The notes under the pieces: model-generated
What the model was told of the DNA's origin: nothing
Database searches by the model: none
What the model saw: the letters and a program-made list of their open reading frames with translations, nothing else
NCBI RefSeq assembly: GCF_019393635.1
Contig: NC_057865.1
Span: 296,747,385-296,811,384 of the forward strand
Reading direction: 5' to 3'
Source of the DNA: Dromiciops gliroides
Taxonomy: Eukaryota > Chordata > Mammalia > Microbiotheria > Microbiotheriidae
Length of the DNA: 64,000 bases
Shown: one piece after another, positions 13,207-26,700 of the stretch
Numbering within the stretch: position 1 is the first letter of the stretch
How the letters are laid out: each line of letters begins with the position of its first letter
Translations under genes and position numbers: made by a program

Positions 13207-16200
13207 GCATACTTCCTCTGACACTCAAAAGGTATAAACCATTCAGAAACTAGTGCATAGGAAAGGGAAATTGATTGCAGGATGAAGATTGAAATGAACT
13301 TGTCTGATAATAAAAAATCATCTGCAGCCTGAGAGAGTAAAGTACAGATTAGGGAGAAGGTATCTCTGTACTGTTTCCTTCTGAAGGTATTCTGTGCAAG
13401 AGGGAGATTCTTTTCCAGGCCTGAGCAGCACCTGGTTGGGGGCGGGTGGGGGTGGGGGTGGGGGAATAAACAATGAAAGATAAAAAAGGTAAGATCCAAT
13501 TTTGGAATTTACAGACCTAGTCTGGTTGTCTGCTTTCTTTCTTTTAGATTGCAGGGTTTGGGTTTTTTTTGTTTTTTTGGTGAGGCAATGAGGATTAAGT
13601 GACTTGCCCAGGGTCACACAGCTAGTAGGTGTCAAGCGTCTGAGGTCAGATTTGAACTCGGGTTCTCCTAGATCCAGGGCCAGTGCTTTATCCACTGCCC
13701 TAGCTGCCCCCTAGATTGCAGGGTTTTTGTTTTCCAATCAGCAGAAATTCACTTTCTCACTCTCTCCTCCAACTCCACCTCCCCCCCCCACTGCTCATTG
13801 AGAACTAAAGAGAAACAAGAGCCATTACCAACAAGTATAGTCAGAACAGAGGAACACACTGTCAGGCCACTCCCCCATCCCAGTTTTGTTTTATATTCTG
13901 TACCTGTAGTCCTTCCCCTCTACATTAGGAGGTGAGCCATGTTTTATCATTAGTCCTATGGCAATACCATAGTGATGACTCACTAAGTCTTTCAAAGCTA
14001 TTTGTGTTTACAATGTTGTGGTTGCCTGGTTCTGCTCACTTGACTCTGCTTTAATCAGTATAACTCTGAAACCATCCCCTTCATCATTTCTTACAGCACC
14101 GTAGTATTCCATCTCATTTATGTACTATATAACTTGTTCAGCCAGTTCCCGATTAGTGAACACCCCCTCAGATTCCCATTCTTAGGCATCTCAAAAAGAA
14201 CTATAAATGTTTTGTATATCCTTCCTTAGAATTTCTTTTGCTTAGAAGGAATTTCTCCATTAATCTACTTTCCTTCTCACCTATCTCCTAGTTTCCTATT
14301 GAGTGAAATGTATCTTTCTACCCAACAGTATGTTGGGTATGTGTGTATGCAGTTCTGTGACTTACTAGATAAATAGGGTTTCTCCATTAAATATTTCTAC
14401 TTAATATAGAAAATCAATCAGCAAATGTTTATTGAGAACTTATGATCTGCACAGCTTGGAGCCACATAAGAGAAAAGAAGTATGAGATACAACTCCCTTC
14501 CACAGGGAGGTTAGAGGCTCTTGGGGAGAAAAAGCATACCCAGAAAAACTAATGAGCAGAATGCTAACTTATTCTTCATAGACAATTAGAAGAAAATATC
14601 TGTTGACCAAAGCTTGTATGATGAACACATGCAAATAGAGTTTGAGAAAGTTCCGACTGGACTGCCGGGAGCCAGAGTCCCCAGTTGTTGTTTGTTTGGC
14701 TTTTGTGGTCAAGCTGGGCTGCAGCCTTCTGCAGAGAGACAGGTCCAGTGTCCTCAGTGAGGCCTGCCCTCTTGGGGTGCATTTTGTCTCCCGCCCTTTA
14801 GAGACCTGCTGTGAGGCAGCACTTCCTTATGTCATTAACACACCTGGTTGTATTGGTTGAATTTTTTCTCACTTTGGTCCAAAGAATAAAATTACAAGAC
14901 TGTTTTCAATACTATATTATGTGAAATCTAAGTCATTTCACATAGTTTTTAACAATTGACTCCACAGTGTATTATGAAATCTAGGCTCAATAAATGAAGA
15001 GTGATTAAGAAAGAAAGGAAGAGGTAATACTGAAGCTGGGTCGGTCCAGAGAGGGTTCCAGTTGGGAGGGACAACCCATGTGTCGTCACCGTGTGTCCTT
15101 CTCGGTCCCTTTAGAAAGATGGCATTTTGCTTCTTTGTAGGCATTGCTTCCCTTGTGTCTTCATATACAGATCATGGCAGTACTCTCTGTTGTTTACAGA
15201 TGAAGATGCTGGGTGGGAAGGAGGTTAAGGGACTTAGCCAGCTAGGCTAAAGCCACTAGGAAATAGCTGACCTAGGCCCCAACCCTACAAGATATTTATC
15301 TGCCTCTTAGAGGTGTATATAGCATGGCACGGGGAGCACCAGCTTCAGAGTAACCTCTGCCACAAGGCTTCCTGTCCCTTACTTCTATACTTTAGTCAGC
15401 TGAACCCAGTGACCCCCAAGGTACCTTCCTGTTCTACATTCATCCACCCTAGTTCTTGGAAAGCAGGGAACCTGCGCTGACTCTGGGGTCAGAGGAGCTG
15501 AGGTTATGTCCCAGGCTTGACGATGATTACCATGATGACTTTGGCCAACTCACTTTACCACCCAGAGCCTCAGTGTCTCATCTCTGAAATGGGGTGGGGG
15601 AGTTCTGACTAAATGGATTTTGAGGTTCTGTCCAGTTCTGTAATTAGGATCCCATGATTATCTCGTTTGATCCTCCCTGAATCCCACAAAATACCTTACA
15701 TTTAAGGAAAAAGGCCACAATTTGACTTATTAACCCATCCTGATTTACTGTTCTTGGAGATGAGAAGGTGAGGGTGGCATTGTAAACAAAGCAATGATGT
15801 CCTGTAGTCAGGGACAGGCTCAGGGTCATAAAAAGTTGGAGTGGGTTTAATTTCTGAGGCTTTCTTATAGTTGAAACAAAGAACTGGGTAACAAACCTTT
15901 GGAATTTCTAACAACTGACTGTGTATGTGTGTTTGTGTGTGTGGCATATATGTGCATATATGTCAATCTTTTCAAACTTTCCCTCTCATTTTCCATCTTG
16001 AAAGGAATTTTTCATTCATAAATTAATTCATATGATACTTTGTAAAGCCACATATAAAATTTCATACTGACAAATGTATTTGACATAAGATTTGATTACA
16101 TTTTAAAAGGGTGAATTGATTTCTTGAAACAAGTTACTTTTTTAACCTCCAAAATTGCAGTTTTTGTTTTTGTTTTTTTGGTGAGGCAATTGGGGTTAAG

Positions 16201-19200
16201 TGACTTGCCCAGGGTCACACAGCTAGTAAGTGTTAAGTGTCTAAGGCCGGATTTGAACTCAGGTACTCCTGACTCCAGGGCCGGGGCTCTATCCACTGCG
16301 CCACCTAGCTGCCCCAAAATTGCATTTTCGAAACTCCATATTCACACTTCTTTCTTCCACAGTTGATGCACGGACAAAAAGTAACCTGACTCTCTATGTT
16401 TACTATGCAAACATTTCTATTAAATATTTAATTTTAACTTGGAATAGTTATACAGATTCACACTGTAGTATATTCTCATTTGGTATTTGTTGTGGAAAAT
16501 AACACTTATTGGTAGTTAGGAACTTTTTCTCTAACAGAAACAACATAAATATGTGTTGTCAGAGAATGTGTCTTTACTTTTTTCTCAGTGTTTCCCAAGT
16601 GCCATTGCCAGTCATGTAGCAGCTGAATATCCAAGTAAATGCTTGGTAAGTAAAGACTGATCTCTTGTCTCCTTTTATGAATTGCTCTCTCTGGTAGAGT
16701 CAGTTAATAAATATTTGTTGAATTATGGTTGGTCTCTCATTCTGGGCTGAATTACATGCCAGGATTCTGATGGAGTTGCTAAGAAAACCTGGCCCATGTT
16801 TATTGCTTGAGTTAGCCCACCACATCTAGCGACCCTTGCTCTGGAGAACACTGAAGGTCTTTACCCCAGTGGGAAGAAGCGGGCATGGAGGGTTAACTGG
16901 TCATCACCCAAGACAGACCCACACCTGGCTCGTGTATCTCAAGAACCCACCCTCTTGATTACTGACACTTCACAGAATCACAGCATTTTGAGTTGGAAGA
17001 GGAACCCTCATTGCGAATCCTTTCCATACTAAGAAAGGAACCTGGAACATACCTGAGAAATGGTCCTCTAATCTTTGCTTGGAGACTTTTAATGAGGGGG
17101 ATCTCAATACCTTAAAAGGCATCTCATTTTAATCTTGGACAGCTCTTATTGTTAGGAAGTTTTCCCTGATGTTTTTGTAAATGTTTCCCTTTGAGGCAAA
17201 ACAGTACAAATCAATTTCCCTTTCACACTCCAGTCTGCGCCTTTATTTATATAGCCACACTCTTAGACATACCATGCAAAATATCCGGAAGAAACAGGGA
17301 CTGTCTACATGGAATTTAATGTAAGCTGGGTCCCAAAGTCCATTGGCACGAGACTCTCTTGATTGGTGGAGACCAATACTCTGCACCCATGTGAGGGGTG
17401 GGACATAGTTGGTGAGAGAGAGTAGGAGAGAGGAAGGCTCCAGTCTCTTTAGCCTCTTAAAGTCTTCTGAGACTGCAGTCTCTTCTAGCACTTCTGGCTC
17501 CCATTTTCAAGAGAGATGGTAGAGATGCCAACCTCACTTCAGGTTACTCTGGAAAGAAGCTGGCATGAGAGGAGCTGGTGGTCTCCATCATGTCCCTATA
17601 CCCAGCTTGCTTACATTAGAGGCTTTGGGAAATTTCCCCTTTGAGTAAGACCTGAGACCCTCTTTTCCTTGATTGAGCTGAGTTAACCTTGCTCCCAATG
17701 GGAGAGTGCCTTTACTCTATTATCTGGTATATATTCTTCTATGTAACTGCCTTTGATTTCTGTTTTTTTGCTGACTTAGATAAATGGGTTTCTTTGCTAT
17801 CTCCCATGTGTATGTTCATTGTGGAATTGATGTTTGATGGGGAGTCAAGCCTTAGATACAGATCTTGGGGTCCTTCTTTCTCCATTAGTGAATAACAGAC
17901 AGGAGTTTATCTTGAACCTGAAAACTGTATGCCCTAGACTAGCAATATTTAAGGGAGCATATAGAATGCTAGCCCAGTATCCCCTCTTTTTGAGCAAAGC
18001 AGAGGGGCCAGTCTTTTGGCCCCAACCTCCTGCTTTCCCTCCTGGCAGGAATTCAAGTCTTCAGTGGAGAGGGGTAGAGGGAGAAGAGGATAAAGATGTT
18101 ACTTCCCTTTGAGCCACATGCCGACACCCCCGCGCTTCATGTGGGATTAGATCCCAGGAGACCTTAGAGTCACCATTTACTGGTTCTGTGACTTGGGACA
18201 AGAGGGGTCCCCTTTCTGAGACCATTTCCTTCTCTATAAAGTGGGTATGGCTGTCCTGCTTTCAGCACGGTGGGAGTGGGAGACAGCAGTGGGCAAGTAT
18301 GGTTGTCACATGACTGGAGACTCTAACATGGCGTGCTACCGCAAGGCTTCGCCACAAGAATTGGACTGGATAAGCACTGGGCTTCCTGCTCTGGAATTCT
18401 GTACAGGCCTACCTCGGAGATGGGTCATTCCAGACCACTGCAATAAAGTGACCACCACCACGAAGCCGGCCACAGGCACCTTTAGTTTCCCAGTGCAGAT
18501 TAGAGTTAGGTTTCCACTATGTGGTTGTCTGGTAACCATGCAGTGGTATTATGGAGTGTCCAGTGGCAAATGGCATTATCTTCTCTTGTTCACGTACATC
18601 CTGAGTGGGGCTTGGTGTGTTCAGATAGTGTGTGAATTTTGTAGTTGTGTCGAATGGAGATTCTTCTTCTCTTGTTTCCCTCCTGTCTTGTTAATGCTCT
18701 GCTGAAATGCTGTTGATTTCTGTGGGATTATTGAGTGTTAGTATTTTGTCCCCGCTCTCAACTTGTTATTTATATGGCCTGCTGTCCCACTTGGATTGTC
18801 AGAACCACAGGCCCAGAATAACATTGTGAATAAATGAGCTTCAGAAGAAGCAAACAACTTGGTACCATTGAAAGTGCTTCACAGTATCCCAAATGGGTAC
18901 TTCACAGGCCAGTCTCCTCTTCCAAACCAATTCTGGCCCAGCTTATTGTCCATAGGAATTGAATGGGGCTTTGATGCTTCTAAATCTGAGGTCCTACGTG
19001 GAGGCTCATGGTTGGGCCAAATCGAATTGGATGTAGTATTCCGGGGCTACTTTTAGTAGCCAACTAGTTATGTGAAACTGAAGGCGCCCCATACAGCCCT
19101 TATGATATTGTGTGTTTTTATACTTCTTTCATTCCCCTCCCTCCTCTAGACTCTCCCGGTTCCGTGGGAGATGTTGCCCTCCTAGTCACCTCTGTTTTTG

Positions 19201-22200
19201 CAGTGTTGGAGTCATTCTTCCCTTTTCCTTCTGCCTCCATCTCCCCCCAGGAGGGCAGGACGGCTCCTAGCCCTGTTTGTTTGACAATGGCTTTGGAGCT
19301 CAGGGATTCTGTTCATTGTCTCTCTATCTGGGGTGGTGTCAACAGCTCATCCAACATATTGGATACATAGCCAGTGTGTTAATGTTGTTGGTGAAAAAGC
19401 TTTTTCACTTTTATATCATCAAAACGACTAATTTTATCTTTTGTAATTAACTCCATTCCCTTGTTGGTTGAGAATTCATCCATTATCCTCATAGCTATCA
19501 TCTGCTTTTTCTCCTAATTTATTTTATGGTACAATTTTAAATATTCGAGGGATGTATCACTCCATTTGGAATTTATTGTGAAATGTATAAGGTGTTAGTC
19601 TAAGCATAATTTCTGCTTGGTTGATTTTCAGTTGTCCCAGCAGTTTTTCAAAACAGGGAGTTCTTTCTGAGGTAATTTATGTTTTCAGCTTTATCAAACG
19701 CCAGATTTTGGTTCAATTATTCCTGATTCTTCCTTGTCTAGACTGTTCCATTAAACTGCTTTTCTCCTTTTTAGCCAGTACCAAATGGTCTTGAGGGTTG
19801 CCACTTTATATACACTTAAACTAGGTCATGTTGTTCCTCTACTTGACATCACAAGAGAAAGATTTATAGTCACCGTACATTTGGTTCTACATCCCCGTTC
19901 TCGTGTACGCTACCTTTGCTACCTTGGTCCAGTCACGTATCCGCTCAGTTTCCTCATCTCCAAAATGAGGAGCTTGGATGGTCCCTATATTCTCTCACAG
20001 TTCTAAATCGATGACCTTACAAGCCAAGGGATGGAGTTAGAAGAACAAGCATTGGGTTCATAGTCATAGGAAGTGGATGTAAATCCCAACTTTACTGCTT
20101 CCTTACCTTCATGGCCTTGAGAAAATCACATTTCCTCTCTGATCCTCAGTTTACTCATCTGAAAAGTGAGAGGTTCACACTAGATGGCCCATTAGCCCCT
20201 TCTTAGCTCTGAGACCTGTGTTCCTGTGACCCTCCTTGTTATTTTGCTAATAAAATTCTACTGTTAAACAGCGTTGTTCTGGCTTCCAAGTCTCTCCATC
20301 TGTAAGAGAGGTCGAATATGCTTGTAATGTGTGGCCTCCTTGATAAACTTTAAGTTACGTGGGGTGGGGTACAAAGCACTACTTATTGTTGACATTTTCC
20401 TTTGTGGAACACAGTGCTTATGTGGACAGAAAATTTGTGTTGGCTTATTTCAGACAAAGATTATTTTCAACCTTATCACTAATTATTTCGGTGCTTCAGC
20501 ATCTTATTTGTAGACGTTATTGCTTTTCTTTGATGGTCATGTATGAGTTGTATGTATTAACAATCTAATTGCTCTTTGATTTTATCAGTGCACCTCCGTT
20601 CTCCACTGTTGTATACTTGTGCAGTTGTTATCCCTGTTCTTCCTTCTTTTCTCCGTGGGACAGAGAGTGTCGGTGGTGGTGGAGGGGACTTTCATCTTGA
20701 GCTCTTGATGTTACATGGTTATATCTCCCTCAACCCAAACTCCACAACATCCCATTCTAACTCACATTCTCACCCCCTCCTTCCACTGTGCTTTCTGTGC
20801 GGACTGTTCCATAGGTGACAAACTTGCTTTCATCTTAACATTTTTCCTTTTCACTCCTGTGAGATGTGGTTCACAATGGTCAGTAAGAATTAAATGCCTA
20901 CTACGTGCTAGGCATTGTATTAAGCATGACCACACAAAAAAGTATGAGATGGAGGTGACGAAGGGAAGGCATTCCAGACCTCGAGGGTGGCCAGAAAAAA
21001 TACCTGGAACAATCAGGAGACTGGTCTCACTGGATTGAAGAGAACTCGACTGGGAAGGCAGGAGCAGACAAGCCATGCAGGACTTTGAAAGCCAAAATAG
21101 GGAGCCAGTGGAGCTTATTGAGTAGGGGGTAACATAGTCAGACTTGCAGTTTAGCAACATCTCTTTAGTGACTGAATGAAGAGTGGATTGGAGGGGGAGA
21201 AACTCGAGGCAGAAAGACCCTTACCTGTCATGAAAGGGGCGTGTGGGAGAGATGTTGCAAAGGTGAAATCAATAATCGTTGGCCACAGCTTGGATATCGG
21301 GGGTGTGTGAGAACAAAGGGAGGGTCCAGGATGACTAGTCTAGTCTGAGGGACTAGAAGGATGTAATAGGGAGGGTAGGAAGTGGAGAGAGTTTAGGGGA
21401 AAAGATACTGAGTTCTGTTTTACTCGTGTTGAGCTTTAGGGGTCTACTGGACTTCTGGGTTTGACATTGGCACTTTGAGATGTGAGATTGGAAGTCAGCA
21501 AAGAAGTTAGGGCTGGATATGGAGATTTGAGGATCATTAGCATAGAGATGATCATTGAATTCAAGTTGATGAAATTACCAAGTGATTCACCAAGTCTAGA
21601 GAGAAAAGAGAAGAGGGTGCAGGCTGCTTTTGGGGGCATGGGGAGAGGGCGTTCCTGCCCACCATCCCCAGCACTCATACCCTCATACCCTTCAGCTCAT
21701 TTGTTGAGTCAGAATGTGCCTTGTCACTTCTGGGCTTCCAGGCTCTCCCTCTACCAGCATCTCTCAGTAACCTCTCCTAGTTTAAGTAAGATCTGTCCTA
21801 CATTTCTCTTTCTCTCCTTTGACTCTGCCCCCAAGCTGGGGCAGACCTCACCATTTCACCCTCAGATTACTGTCATTGCTGCTGGGGGTGGGGGGTGGGG
21901 TCTAAGTGCCTCAGGCCTCTCTCCACTGTAGTCTGTCCTCTACTCACTTGTCAAAATAAGTACAGATCTGACCATAACACTCCCCTATTCAGGAAGTCTC
22001 TGCTTGGCATTCAAAGACTTTTGTAAACTTTTCCCACCCCCATTTCCAGTCTTTTCCTACCTTATTCCCCCCCTGCACACTGTCCCCCCTCCCCCTTATA
22101 CTTCATTGGCCGCCTTGTTGTTCCACAGACAAGATACTTCATCTCTTGGCATTTGGCATTTTCACTCTCTCCCATACCTGCAGTGCCCTCCCTCATCAAC

Positions 22201-23744
22201 TCCACCTTCTGGCTTCCCTCACTTCCTTCAAGTCTCAGCTAAAATCCCACTTCTCATAAGAAGCCTTTCCTGCTGCTGTTTTCCTTCTGAGATCTTGTCC
22301 GCTGTTTGCACATTAACTCTCCCATTATACTAGAAGCCGCTTCTTGAGAACAGGGACCATTTTTGTCCCTCTGGGTATCCTCCCTGCTAAGTACAGTGCC
22401 TGGCACTGTTGGTTTGGCTTATATGGATCTCAGTGTGATGTATGGGCTGTCTGTGTTTGTCTTTTACTTTTGTTAAATGACCGGCCTGCTTCTTTCCTAG
22501 CCTGGATGATCTCTCTTCTATTTCTGCATGCCATCCATCATTCCTAATGTGCTATGACCTAAAAAGAGGGAGATCACTGGCAGGAGGCCACCAAATCCCC
22601 AGACCGCCGCCTCAGGGACTGCTAGAGGATGGACCTAACCATCTAGTGAGAAATAAAGGCAGAACAGATGAAATCGGGCCAGGGACAGCTGTGATCGCTG
22701 CTGCTGCTTGTTCACTCCTTCAGTGTGCAGAGAGAATCCTGAACTTAAAATGCCATGTTTTTGTCTTGCTTTGTATAGGTTGAAGTTCTGATTGCTATAT
22801 GCAGCATCACTTCTCCATTGTTGTTCACGGCTTCTGGATATTTATCTTTCAGCATAATGAAAATTGTGGCCATCTTTAAAGATTATCCACCAGCCATCAA
22901 AGTATGTATCATTGATTTACTTTTGAGGAAGTAACAAAAGATGCAGTTCTGCTCTGCATGTAGCTTACAAGGCTTTCTCTAAATCTGTCATAATACTCAT
23001 TTCTTACAGCACAATAGTATTCCATTTCACTCACATACTATTGTTCAGCCAGTTCCCACTTGATGGGCACCCACTTTGTTTCCACTTAATTGACTTCAAC
23101 AAAAAATGCTGCTATGAACATTCTCATAGCCATGAGGACTGTTTCTCTCTCTTTGGGTGTGACTGATAGTGGTATTCCCTAGTCAGGGGGGCACACAGTT
23201 TAGTGACAATGGGAACACAATTCCAAATTGCTTCTCAGGACGGCTGGACCAATTCCCAGCTTCACCAGCCTTAGTGTGCCCTGCCCCATTCCCCCAACAA
23301 TTGCCCCTCCAGCAGTTGCTGTTTTCTGTTTTTGTAATTGTAAAGAATTAATTGTTATTTGAGATTTGTATGCCTCAGCGGGCACTGGCCTGGGGCTTCA
23401 CAAACCGCACAGTGCTCCACCCACTGGTTGTAGTCGTTGCCATGGCGCTAGCACCTCACATCATCACCACTCACCGACATCTACATGGGCCTGGCAAAAT
23501 TATAATGATTGGAAGCCTAGTGAGGGCAGTCATGTGACTGTCAGAGCAGCCATCCCATTGGCTGGGGCTGTGTGGGGTTTTTCTGGGATTGGGGGAAGAG
23601 AATTGGGCATTCTAGCTGGAAGCTGGAAGGCAACAGGAGTTCTGTTGTGTATTCTCAGCTGATTCCTGGGCGGTAGTATTTTTTCAGGTTGTATAATTTC
23701 CCTTTCCCCATTTTATTTCCTTTCCCTTGATCCTACTAATCCTA

Positions 23745-23783
<39 letters not shown>

Positions 23784-26700
23784 TTTTTTAAGTCCATTCT
23801 TGTTAAAATAAATCCTGCTCTGTTTTGAGGGTGGCTGCCGGTCTCCTTCCTTGTCCCAATATTGCGGCAAGCCGCTTAGCTAACACTCCCCAATTAAAAA
23901 TTGGTCCCCACATAACCTCTGCCAGTCTGATGGCTATGAGAGAAAGAACCTCAGAGTTTGAAAAGTTTCCATTTTTCATGACTAATATGAAAAGTTTTAC
24001 ATAATTGCACATGTATAATCCATTTCTAATTGCTTACTGCCTCAGGGAGAGGGTAGGGGAGGAAGGGGGTGGGGAGGGAGGGAGGTAGAGAATTTGGAAC
24101 TCAAAACTTTAAATAAAAATATTTATTAAAAAAGAAAAAAGTTTCCATTTTTCTTTTTATTAGTGATTTGAAGCATTTTATATTTTGGTAGGTAGATAGA
24201 TTCATTTAAAAAAAATAAGACCATTTTTAAACAGATTGATTAAATCGAGACATTTATTAAATGCCTTCTGTTTGCAGAGATCTCCTAGGTACTATTAAAA
24301 ATACAAAATGACAATACAATACTGGTGTAACAATAGTTACAACAACTTAAGTTTTATAGAGCACTCTAAAGTTGGCCAAGTACTTTGCAAACTTTGTCTG
24401 GAGTTTATGAGGTATACGTATAACAGAGAACTGCAATACAGAGTATTGCATTAAAAGTGTATTGGGGGGCAGCTAGGTGGCGCAGTGGATAAAGCACTGG
24501 CCCTGGATTCAGGAGAACCCGAGTTCAAGTCCAGCCTTAGACACTTGACACTAGTTGTGTGACCCTGGGCAAGTCACTTAACCCCAATTGCTTCACCCAA
24601 GTTGGGGGGGGAGGGTATTAGAGAGCTACAGAATATGCAGGGACTCTGTCCACTGGAATAGGGGGGCCCAGGTAGAGTGGGAAGCAGAGATGTTTTCACT
24701 GAGTGGGTGTTATTTTAAATGTAAAGCTTTAGGGGCAGCTAGGTGGCAGAGTGGAGAAAGCAGCGGCCCTGGATTCAGGAGGACCTGAGTTCAAATCCGG
24801 CCTCTGGCTTTGCTTTTAAGATTTCGATCCATGATCTCATATGAGAGCCCACCTCTTCTTTCTTTCATCTTGTTGACTGATCAGTCAGTCAGATCTTGGT
24901 GATATCATTCTGGACATGACATTAGAGATTATAGACAAAGCTGAGGACCTTCATTGTAAAAGGGAGGGAAACCAGCCCAAAGGGCCAAAGCCCTACACTT
25001 GGACAGCACCCGAGACAACAGTCTTGTAGACCCCTATCTATTCTTTACCCTTTCTGTGAGGACAGTCTTGGAGCTTCCCACCCGTCATCATTTCAAATCT
25101 TTCCTATTTGTTTCAGCAATCTTATGATGTCCTCCTGTTGCTCCTAATGCTGCTGCTACTGATCCAAGCTTTCCTTACCATTGGCACTGTCGTACAATGT
25201 GTCAGTTATAAAATAAAAATGAAGTTGCACGACTCATCTTGGGGTGCCCCCCAGACAAATAAGCAAGACTACAAAACCGTGGAGGTGAGTGTCTTTCTCG
25301 GTAATGAAATCAGGGATATTTCTAGCCCCGTGATTAATTTTTAAAAGTGTTCTTCTCTTTGTTGCCACAGTGAGGTAGAACTTTGGCTTTTTTAATCAAT
25401 CAGTCATTAAGCGTTTATTCAGCACTTATTGTGTGACCGGCTAAGTGTTGTTTACAAAGCAATAAACAAGAGTCCCTGCCACCCAAGAGATGACATTGTA
25501 ATAGGAGAAACAACATTTACAAGCCAGAAGCCACGAGTTAAATACAGAATACACATAGACTGACCTTAGAAGGCTTGGTGCTGGCAAGGCCTCCTGGGGC
25601 AGGGGACACTGGCTTGCACTGGCTCTTCCAGGAAGCCAGGGAAGATAAGATGGAGTGGGGGAAGGGGGCAGGGGAAAGAGCATTCCACGTGCTGGCAGCA
25701 GACATAGCAAAGGGCATGGAGATCAAATCTGGAGTATCATGCGGAAGGTACCTCAAAGCAGCCAGTTGGGCTTGACCGTGGAGGGCATGGAGGGGGCAGA
25801 AGGTAAGACTGGAGAGGCAAGCAAGGGCTGGGTTGGAAAGAACATTTCCCAACAAAAGGACTCGATGTTTGAATATTTGTTCCTGGAAATATTCGGGAGC
25901 TGTTGGTGTTTATTGAGCAGAGGTGTGACGTGGACCCATGCTTTAGAAAAGTCACTCTGGCAGCTGGAGGATTGATTGGAGCAGGGCGAGAGCAGTTAGA
26001 AAGAAGTCTGTTGTACTGACCCAAACAGGAAGTGGCAAAGGCCTGAGCTAGAGGGGTGGCTGTGTGATCCGAGAGAAGGATAGTGTGGAAAAGGAAATGA
26101 CAAGATTTGGCGATTCATTATAAATGGGAGGAGGAGACTAGGGTGACACTGAGGTTGTGAGCCTGGACAACTGGAAAGGAAGGCAGGCCCCGCACAGCCA
26201 CAGGGGAGTCAGAAGAGAGGTTTGGGGGAAAGCCCAGTTCTGTTTCCAGGATGTCTCCGTGCAGCTGTTCATTGGGCATTTGGTGATGTGAGACTGGAGC
26301 TCCACGGAGAGTGATGGTCTGGGAGTTATTGACAGGGAGATGATAATAGAAAGAACCCTTTGGAGCTGATGAGATCACCAAGGGAGAGCAGAGAGAGAAG
26401 AGGGTCCAGGGCAGAGGCAGGGTACCCCCACTTAGTAGGCATGACCTGTATGAAGATCCAGCAAAGGAGACTCAGAGTGTGGTTGAATGGGAAGGAAGAG
26501 GAGCAAGAGGGCAGTGTCCTAAGAACCCAGGGAGGAGGGAACATCTAGCAGAAGGGGATCAGTGCTGACCAATGCTGCAGAAAGGTCAGAAAGAGGTCTT
26601 TGGATTTGGATTTGGCAGTTAGAAGGTCCTGGGTAAGTTTGGAAAGAGCAGGTTCAGCTGAGTGACCATCTCAGAAGCTTGATTACAGAGGGTATCAAAG

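Larger units (their letters stand above)
22975..24220 (-). repeat. L1 LINE 3' part, interrupted by an LTR and an L1 tail fragment
   Basis: L1 antisense words run 22975-23334, resume at 23917 (CTGCCAGTCTGATGGCTATG) and again after 24154 (TTATTAGTGATTTGAAGCAT). The gaps hold two younger insertions, described separately. Confidence 0.75.

Noticed and set aside
16096..16317. Recurrent peptide [20 protein letters not shown] and its opposite-strand partner in many places
   Set aside because: It is the translated CORE-SINE, present wherever that SINE lies (for example 50376, 54395, 56480), not a gene family.
18241..18705. 154-codon plus-strand ORF
   Set aside because: Covers a MIR end and another repeat in an MLC1 intron; no splice context or family resemblance.
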